A program made the position numbers and the translations under genes. Shown piece after piece: positions 56,251 through 64,000 of a stretch of 64,000 nt of DNA. Every line of letters starts with the position of its first letter. The first letter of the stretch is position 1. The DNA comes from Achatina immaculata (lineage: Eukaryota > Mollusca > Gastropoda > Stylommatophora > Achatinidae), in assembly GCA_009760885.1 (NCBI GenBank), contig CM019718.1, positions 23,571,633 to 23,635,632 of the forward strand, read 5' to 3'. The notes beneath the pieces were generated by a model. It was given only the letters and a program-made list of their open reading frames with translations, was not told the DNA's origin and made no database searches.

Positions 56251-56634
56251 TAAAAATATTACTATTTTAACTTCATAATAAAACATTACATCAATGTCCC
56301 TTTTTAAGATACAATATTTGTGAATACGATGTGGCGACTAGAATTTGCTGCAAACCAATCGTTTGGAATAATTCAATGTCAAAATTTGATCTTTTGTTAA
56401 TGATAAAAGAAGGCACTAAAAACGTTCACTGAATCAGGTATAACATGACGAGTCTCTGGGAAGACGGAAGTGGCGTGGTAGCGCAGTGCTGAGATAATAG
56501 TATACTTTATAAGTTGTCCATGATAAGTTTGTTTCTTGTCAAACATTAAGACTGAACAGATCTGAAGAACAAACATGCTACTTTCTCATATATTATGTGC
56601 TCTGATTCATCTGCGGGAGAATCGATTGCCACAT

Positions 56635-56917
56635 AATAAGGCGTAGTAGTAAGGGAGATAGTTGAGCCTTTTTTCTCCATAGACAGGACATTGCTCGCCT
56701 TCCGAATTTTTATTTCAAACTTCCGGGTAAGGGTCGAGATCCTTCCAGAAAGTCACGTGGTATGTGAATCCCGTGACTGGGGATAGTGGGGGAAAAGCTG
56801 AGAGAGTTAGTCTGCGTTTTGGACGTGTACCTGAGTGCATGGTTTTCGTGATGTCTCTGTCGAGAAAATGGATGTTTATATCTGTTCTGGAGTTGTGGAA
56901 GTATGAATGGACTCGAC
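56635..56917. other. Loop/spacer of the inverted repeat
   Basis: ~283 bp without a recognisable gene. A 63-codon plus frame and an 87-codon minus frame overlap and partly extend into the arm. Neither shows a known domain. Confidence 0.6.
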
Positions 56918-57297
56918 ATGTGGCAATTCTCCCGCAGATGAATCAGAGCACATAATATATGAGAAAGTAGCATGTTTGTTCTTCAGATCTGTTCAGTCTT
57001 AATGTTTGACAAGAAACAAACTTATCATGGACAACTTATAAAGTATACTATTATCTCAGCACTGCGCTACCACGCCACTTCCGTCTTCCCAGAGACTCGT
57101 CATGTTATACCTGATTCAGTGAACGTTTTTAGTGCCTTCTTTTATCATTAACAAAAGATCAAATTTTGACATTGAATTATTCCAAACGATTGGTTTGCAG
57201 CAAATTCTAGTCGCCACATCGTATTCACATATATTGTATCTTAAAAAGGGACATTGATGTAATGTTTTATTATGAAGTTAAAATAGTAATATTTTTA

Positions 57298-57795
57298 TAA
57301 AAATGTGATGTACCAGCCAGGTATTGGAAGAAAAATATGATGTACCAGCCAGGTATTGGAAGAAAAATATGATGTACCAGCCAGGTATTGGAAGAAAAAT
57401 ATGATGTACCAGCCAGGTATTGGAAGAAAAATATGATGTACCAGCCAGGTATTGGAAGAGAAATGTGATGTACCCGCCAGGTATTGGAAGAGAAATATGA
57501 TGTACCAGCCAGGTATTGGAAGAAAAATATGATGTACCCGCCAGGTATTGGAAGAGAAATATGATGTACCAGCCAGGTATTGGAAGAAAAATATGATGTA
57601 CCAGCCAGGTATTGGAAGAAAAATATGATGTACCAGCCAGGTATTGGAAGAAAAATATGATGTACCAGCCAGGTATTGGAAGAAAAATATGATGTACCAG
57701 CCAGGTATTGGAAGAAAAATATGATGTACCAGCCAGGTATTGGAAGAGAAATGTGATGTACCCGCCAGGTATTGGAAGAGAAATGTGATGCAGCA
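57298..57795 (-). repeat. 32-bp array, right arm, about 15 copies
   Basis: Same unit as the left arm, reversed (ggtattggaagaaaaatatg plus atgtaccagcca). The right arm is enriched for the ccagcca variant, the left arm for cgggta or cgagta, so the arrays evolved partly independently while the inner arm stayed nearly identical. Confidence 0.96.
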
Positions 57796-57800
57796 GCCAA

Positions 57801-57989
57801 GTACTGGTGACGGTCAGATTTTCGTCATCATCATCTGCATTTTCATTCATTCCATCAGTAAATCCTCATGTTAAGTGTTAGGTAGGACTGCCTTGGCTTC
57901 CTTATCAGTGTGTTGTTAACTTTAGGTTGGAAAGAGCCTGGAAGTGAAGAATGCCTGGAGACAGTGATTAACTAATCCAGGAACACTCA
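57801..57989. other. Spacer between right arm and 36-bp array
   Basis: Unique sequence with a short (ATC) tract near 57823. Nothing else is seen. Confidence 0.5.
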
Positions 57990-58815
57990 GAAAACACGGC
58001 TTACAAAACCAGCCATAAGAGCTGGGACACAGAAACTTACAAAACCCATCATAAGAGCTGGGACACAGAAACTTACAAAACCTGTCATAAAAGCTGGGAC
58101 ACAGAAACTTACAAAACCTGTCATAAGAGCTGGGACACAGAAAATTACAAAACCTGTCATAAGACCTGGGACACAGAAACTTACAAAACCTGTCATAAGA
58201 GCTGGGACACAGAAACTTACAAAACCTGTCATAAGAGCTGGGACACAGAAACTTACAAAACCCACCATAAGAGCTGGTGGCACAGAAACATAGAAAACCC
58301 GTCATAAGAGCTGGTGGCACAGAAACATAGAAAACCAGCCATAAGAGCTGGTGGCACAGAAATATAGAAAACCAGCCATAAGAGCTGGTGGCACAGAAAC
58401 ATAGAAAACCCGTCATAAGAGCTGGTGGGGCACAGAAACATAGAAAACCAGCCATAAGAGCTGGTGACACAGAAACATAGAAAACCAGCCATAAGAGCTG
58501 GTGGCACAGAAACATAGAAAACCAGCCATAAGAGCTGGGGCACAGAAACATAGAAAACCAGCCATAAGAGCTGGTGGGGCACAGAAACATAGAAAACCAG
58601 CCATAAGAGCTGGTGGCACAGAAATATAGAAAACCAGCCATAAGAGCTGGGGCACAGAAACATAGAAAACCAGCCATAAGAGCTGGTGGGGCACAGAAAC
58701 ATAGAAAACCAGCCATAAGAGCTGGTGGCACAGAAATATAGAAAACCAGCCATAAGAGCTGGGGCACAGAAACATAGAAAACCAGCCATAAGAGCTGGGG
58801 CACAGAAACTTAGAA
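57990..58815 (-). repeat. 36-bp minisatellite, about 23 copies, reverse orientation
   Basis: Unit ataagagctgggacacagaa plus acttacaaaacctgtc in the left part. The right part shifts to a subtype with gctggtgg(gg)cacagaa and catagaaaaccagcc. It is the complement of the 52870-53155 array. Length variation (33-39 bp) lets several frames stay open. Confidence 0.96.
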
Positions 58816-58844
58816 AAAAACCCGCTATAACAGGTGTGTGATTT

Positions 58845-59940
58845 AATTTAACATTTTATTTAAATTTTCTGTGTTGTTTAACTGTCGTGTAATTTAAAAG
58901 TTGTGTGATTTAAGTGCCCTGTGATTTAAGTGTCGTGTGAGTTCAGTGTTGTATGGTTATGTTTTGTGTGATTTAATTGTCGTGTGATTTAAATGTCGTG
59001 TGATTTAAGTGTTGCATATTTAAAGTGCTGTGTAATTTAACTATGGTGTGATGTAAGAGCTGCATGGTTAAGGGCTGTGTGATTTAAATGTTGTGTGATT
59101 TAGATGTCGTGTGTTTTAACTATGATGTGATTTAAGTGTTGCATGGTTAAGTGCTAGCGATTTAACTATGGTGTGATTTATGTGTTGTGTGATTTAACTA
59201 TGGTGTGATTTAAGTGTTACATAGTTAAAGTGCTGTGTAATGTAACTATGGTGTGATTTAAGTGATGTATGGTTAAGTGATGTGTGATTTAACTATGGTG
59301 TGATTTAAGTGTTGTATGATTTAACTGTGGTGTAATTTAAATGTTGCATGGTTAAGGTCTGTGTGATTTAAGTTTCCTGTGATTTAAGTACCGTGTGAGT
59401 TCAATATTGCATGGTTAAGTTCTATGTGATTTAATTCTCGTGTGATTTAAGTGTTGTGTGATTAAAGTGTCGTGTGATTTAAGTGTCGTGTGATTTAAGT
59501 GTTGCATGGTTAAGTTCTGTGTGATTTAAGTGTCCTGTGATTTAAGTGTTCTGTGAGTTCGTTCATTGTTACATGGTTCAGTTCTGTGTGATTTAATTGT
59601 CGTGTGATTTAAGTGTTGCATGATTCAAGTGTCGTGTTGTTTAACTATGGCGTGCTCTAAGTTTTGTATGGTTAAGTTTTGTGTGATTTAATTGTTGTGT
59701 GATTTAATTATCGTGTGATTTAACTATGGTGTGGTTTAAGTGGTGCATAGTTAAGTGCTGTGTGATTTAACTATGGTGTGATTTAAGTTTTGCATGGTTA
59801 ATTGCTGTGTGATCTAAGTGTCGCTAGAATAAGCGTTACGTTATTAGGTGGTGCACACCTAAGTACCTTGTGATTTAAGTAATTTATGATTATGTGCCGT
59901 ATGTTTTAAGTGATGGAGTGATTAAGCGTTCTCACCGTTT
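58845..59940. repeat. ~17-bp degenerate array (gtgtgatttaagtgt), 1.1 kb
   Basis: About 60 diverged units mixing gtgatttaagtgttg, catggttaagtgctgtg and gatttaactatggtg. The same family is at 45080-45205 and, reversed, at the right edge of the window. Confidence 0.93.
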
Positions 59941-59989
59941 TGACAACAGAATCTTAAGAAGACTTTCTGTCCCATCAGTAAATCTAACA

Positions 59990-60335
59990 CACAAAACAGT
60001 ACTAATCTAGTAATGGAGTCTAGGGAGTCAGTACCACATAAAACAGTACTAATCTAGCAATGAAATCTAAGGAGTCAGTACTACGCAAAACAGTACTAAT
60101 CTAGCAATGGAGTCTAGGGAGTCAGTACCACGCAAAACAGTACTAATCTAGCAATGGAGTCTAGGGAGTCAGTACCACACAAAACAGTACTAATCTAACA
60201 ATGGAGTCTAGGGAGTCAGTACCACGCAAAACAGTACTAATCTAGCAATGGAATCTAGAGAGTCAGTACCACATAAAACAGTACTAATCTAACAATGGTG
60301 TCTAGAGAGTCAGTACCATACAAAACAGTACTACT
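59990..60335. repeat. 47-bp minisatellite, about 7 copies
   Basis: The unit contains aaaacagtactaatctagca followed by atggagtctagggagtcagt. Confidence 0.95.
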
Positions 60336-60684
60336 CTTCTCCACCACGAACGCTGGCAGGTTATTTTGGCAGAGTCAGGAAAGAAAAGAGTGGTAGAGGC
60401 TCATCAGACCAAACTCTAGTGTATATAAGAGATGGAAGGGGCTCGGACCAAGATTTCGACCGAAGACAAAGATTTTGAAATAATAAATGTGGGGAGGGGG
60501 AGAGGAACAGGACTAAGAGAATTTGGAGTAAACAAATGGTGAGAAAAGCGTCAGGGACAGAGATGACTGATAGGCGGATTATATGTCCAATATTGAATCT
60601 TAACGTCGTGGAATGCTAAGAGAATGCCATTGAGAGAGAGAGAGAGAGAGAGAGAGTTACTATACAACGAATGAGAAAGTGAAT
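60336..60684. other. No gene; (GA)n at 60631-60656
   Basis: Unique sequence with one GA microsatellite. Confidence 0.6.
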
Positions 60685-60790
60685 GAATGAATAATCTTTA
60701 TTTTCAAAAGGGTGAAGATCTGGACACGCAGGTCCGTCTTACATTCCAGTCATCACTCATCTTTCACCTTTATCAAGCAACGTATAAGTA
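60685..60790 (-). mobile_element. LINE J 3' terminus
   Basis: gaatgaataatctttatttt, caaaagggtgaagatctgga, cacgcaggtccgtcttacat. Minus-oriented J end with a decayed tail. Confidence 0.78.
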
Positions 60791-60839
60791 TAGAAATTAC
60801 ATGAAAGAAGCATAGCTAAGAATAAGCTATTACATTCAC

Positions 60840-61540
60840 AAACGGTTCTAAGGACTGTTATAGCCGGAGGTGGGGTGGGGGATACGCTCCCCACTCCAAT
60901 TAAATGTCTCCAAGGCGTGCGTCTCAAATAGCCTCTGACAGTCCAAGTCCAGCTCATGACCTTCTCTTGGTGTAACTGTTTAAACTGAAAGGCGAAAATT
61001 AGGTGCCTTAAAACCAGACCTAGGGGTGAAACCCGATGGGTATGTATATCACGGTGCCTCCGCTCTAGAGGCCGGTCACGTTCTGTATACACCCATACTG
61101 GGATAATAGGCCTAAATCGGTTTAACCCAGGGGTGAAACTCACTAATGGCGAGGATTCGTCCTCCTGAACAAAAGCTCCACCCCAGTCACCACCAGGAAG
61201 GGTAGCAGCCACAAAATGCTGAAGTCGGAGACACTGGACCAGCGCAGTCTAGACAGGCAACAACCTCTCACCAGACGGGGGTATATTATATCCAAACTGA
61301 CATCGAGGTTTTCCGGTGAGAAAGTCCAACTCTAGACTAAACTGATGCAACGAAAACCACAGTGTCACGCATTGCCACTTCTGTGACCCACCGAGAATAT
61401 AGGCCCAAGCCCCACGATGCTCTGAGCCTCCATCCTAAATGAGACTATCGCGAGAACCACAGGAGTTAATTCAGTAGGACCAGGGGGCGATCTTGGTGAT
61501 AGAAGCGAACGAAGAAGAAGAAAAAGAAGAAGACATTAAA
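60840..61540 (+). repeat. Repeat E, copy 2, (GAA)n tail
   Basis: Shares ggttctaaggactg, gcctctgacagtccaagtcc, ctccgctctagaggccggtc, ggcgaggattcgtcctcctg, tgctgaagtcggagacactg, gaggttttccggtgagaaag and agcgaacgaagaagaagaaa with copy 1. It lacks the internal amplifications, so it is about half as long and probably nearer the ancestral form. Confidence 0.8.
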
Positions 61541-61850
61541 AAATATATGATAATGAACTACATGAGAAGTAGGTAATCTAAAAAGATACCTCAAAAGTTC
61601 ACATATCGTGGCGCGATCGCGCATACACACAAATACATTTTCAGTGCAGTTATTCTAACATAACATTCTTTCACATTAATTGCGATAGTTTCTAACAACA
61701 TCTAACATCTAACAACTTCGAACACCTCACATCTAACAACTTCTAACATCTAACAACATCGAACAACATCTAACAACATCAGTTCTAGAACTATGTTCTT
61801 TTAGACCAGAATTAAATAGCTGGCGAGTCATGGGATGAAGAGAAAGAGAA
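61541..61850. repeat. Degenerate (acatctaacaac)n array at 61690-61790
   Basis: About seven short units around catctaacaacttc or catcgaacaac sit in otherwise unique AT-rich sequence. Confidence 0.7.
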
Positions 61851-61856
61851 AGAGAG

Positions 61857-62410
61857 ATTGATTGATTGATTGATTGATCTTTATTTCAAAAGGGTTAAGA
61901 ATTGGGCACGCAGGCCCGTCTGACATTCTGCCCTTTATCATACATCTTTCACTCTATTCTAGACATTCTACAAATATGCTGTTCATATAACAAACATAAC
62001 TAACATTGAAGCTGAGAGACATAAAATAAAATATAACATTTACGTTTCGCTCTTAAACATTCACTCAGTACAGAAGTAACTACATACATTATAAATGACT
62101 ATCTACTAAACAAAATTTTCGGGACTATTCAGAAAACAATTAATTGTATTCAGTGTCTGTAAGAGCAGTTTAAGATAACTTTTAAGTTTTATAATTCATG
62201 GAGGCATGTAGTCGACATCAAATAGATATTGGGAAAGCTTGTAGTTGTAGGAAGGAGTATAATTTATATTTTTTTATATAGGATGGGAGGGTATTCCAAA
62301 GATGAGCAGCAGAATAACTAAAGCTTTTCTTGTAAAGATCAAGTCTAGGTTTTGGAAGACATATGTTGTTCAAGGGTTGGCTGCACTTTGGGCTAAATTT
62401 AAACAGGTTC
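61857..62410 (-). pseudogene. LINE J C-terminal end with (ATCA)n tail
   Basis: The minus strand from 62400 leftward encodes FKFSPKCSQPLNNICLPKPR, LDLYKKSFSYSAAHLWNTLP, SYIKKYKLYSFLQLQAFPIS and a stop. The (R/K)..L.LYKKSFSYSAA.LWN.LP pattern is the terminal signature of a large group of CR1/RTE-like LINE proteins. About 300 bp of 3' UTR follows. The 3' end gggcacgcaggcccgtctga, tttatttcaaaagggttaag and (GATT)n at 61857-61878 matches the three other J ends. It is 5' truncated, losing the RT core. Confidence 0.9.
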
Positions 62411-62414
62411 CATA

Positions 62415-62535
62415 GATAAGAGAGAGAGAAAAGAAAGAGAAAGAGAAAAAGAAAGAGAGAAAGAGAGAGAGAGAGAGAAAGAGAGAGAGAGTGAGGAGAG
62501 GAGAGAAAGACAGAAAGAAAAGTTATAATACAATG
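62415..62535. repeat. GA/GAAA-rich purine tract
   Basis: A purine-only stretch of ~100 bp on the plus strand, grading into tetranucleotides. Confidence 0.9.
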
Positions 62536-62536
62536 A

Positions 62537-63582
<1,046 letters not shown>

Positions 63583-63742
63583 TCATGACAGAGTTTCAGC
63601 GGCCACTGCCTACAAGAAGTCATGACAGAGTTTCAGCGGCCATTGTCTACGAGAATTCATGACAGAGTTTCAGCGGCCACTGCCTACAGAGACGTAATGA
63701 CGGAGTTTCAGCGGCCACTGTCTACGAGAAGTCATGAAACAG
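63583..63742. repeat. 37-bp minisatellite, 4 copies
   Basis: The unit contains tcatgacagagtttcagcgg followed by ccactgcctacaagaag. Confidence 0.95.
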
Positions 63743-63875
63743 ACAAAACTGGCTATAAGAACATCGTAAACCAAGGGCTGAGTAATGTAAAATGAGTAAT
63801 GTAAAAAGGAATTTAAAAACATTTTGTATGAAAAGAATCATAAAAGACACAGCACTGGCACAAAGAAGGATTTGA
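63743..63875. other. Spacer, nothing recognised
   Basis: Short AT-rich sequence. Confidence 0.5.
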
Positions 63876-64000
63876 TGACACTTAATCATGATACGTAATC
63901 ACACAATACTTAATCACGCGATATTCGATCACACCGCACTTAATCGCACGAAACAGTCACGCGACACTTAAATATCACACTTAATAGCGTCGCACTTAAT
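63876..64000. repeat. ~17-bp degenerate array, reversed, running off the window
   Basis: cacttaatcatgatacgtaa, cacacaatacttaatcac, cacacttaatagcgtcg. These are the complement of the gtgatttaagtgt family at 58.8 kb. The array continues past the window end. Confidence 0.85.

Larger units (their letters stand above)
55805..57800. mobile_element. Foldback-like element: long inverted repeat with tandem-repeat arms
   Basis: The left arm is a 32-bp array (55805-56250) then ~385 bp of non-tandem sequence (56251-56634). The right arm is the inverted complement: ~380 bp (56918-57297) then the same 32-bp array reversed (57298-57795). The non-tandem arm parts differ only by about one substitution (atatttgtg/atatatgtg) and a 4-bp indel near the inner end. 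The spacer is ~283 bp (56635-56917). Tandem repeats inside long inverted arms are the hallmark of Foldback/Galileo-type elements; a plain inverted duplication is the alternative. No transposase and no clear target duplication were found. Confidence 0.85.

Noticed and set aside
57922..58803. 293-codon minus frame rich in Cys/Phe/Trp
   Set aside because: Repeat translation of the 36-bp array; overlapping open frames exist in other phases.

Overview
This is eukaryotic DNA, most likely from an invertebrate animal, and a mollusc (possibly a gastropod) is my best guess. The guess rests on the mixture of tailed non-LTR retrotransposons (LINEs), Penelope-like elements, a mariner, tRNA-derived SINEs and very many minisatellites. 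No ribosomal RNA, functional tRNA, operon or bacterial gene organisation is visible. Almost everything recognisable is a dead or truncated mobile element or a tandem repeat. The long open frames in the window are nearly all repeat translations.

The one convincing host gene fragment is a globin first coding exon on the minus strand (39296-39529). It ends in a splice donor at the classical globin B12.2 position. I could not find its downstream exons.

Layout. 0-3 kb: a 29-bp array, two LINE relics and a 57-bp array. 3-12 kb: a SINE-like repeat, G/T-rich and AG-rich minisatellites, and LINE 3' ends. 12-15 kb: a Penelope-like reverse transcriptase (RT) relic joined to a LINE tail and a 34-bp array. 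15-24 kb: a large (GAA)n-tailed repeat, microsatellites, SINE-like copies and a 161-bp LINE insertion with a perfect target-site duplication (TSD). 25-30 kb: a terminal-inverted-repeat (TIR) DNA-transposon remnant, a 37-bp array, then a 1.73-kb tandem duplication whose junctions share GGTACCC. 30-37 kb: arrays, an inverted Penelope-terminal structure and LINE 3' ends. 37-43 kb: three tRNA-like SINEs, the globin exon, a Penelope GIY-YIG relic and a 1-kb 24-bp array. 43-51 kb: a deleted mariner, LINE copies, and a three-level nested insertion (SINE-like repeat, interrupted by LINE A, interrupted by LINE B) with TSDs at each step. 52-59 kb: a foldback-like palindrome with near-identical arms built partly of 32-bp repeats, flanked on both sides by oppositely oriented 36-bp arrays. 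59-64 kb: further arrays, a second (GAA)n-tailed repeat and a LINE C-terminus.

I label LINE families A-J for cross-reference only; these are not database names. A: (TGAA)/(TGAC) tail. B: (GATA)-like tail. C: (GAT)n tail. D: single copy at 10.4 kb. E: (GAA)n-tailed non-coding repeat. F: (GA)n tail. G: copy at 0.55 kb. H: copy at 13.2 kb. I: copy at 35.9 kb. J: (ATCA)n tail. SINE-like dispersed repeat S1 and tRNA-derived SINE T are also local labels. Array boundaries and copy numbers were counted by eye and are approximate.
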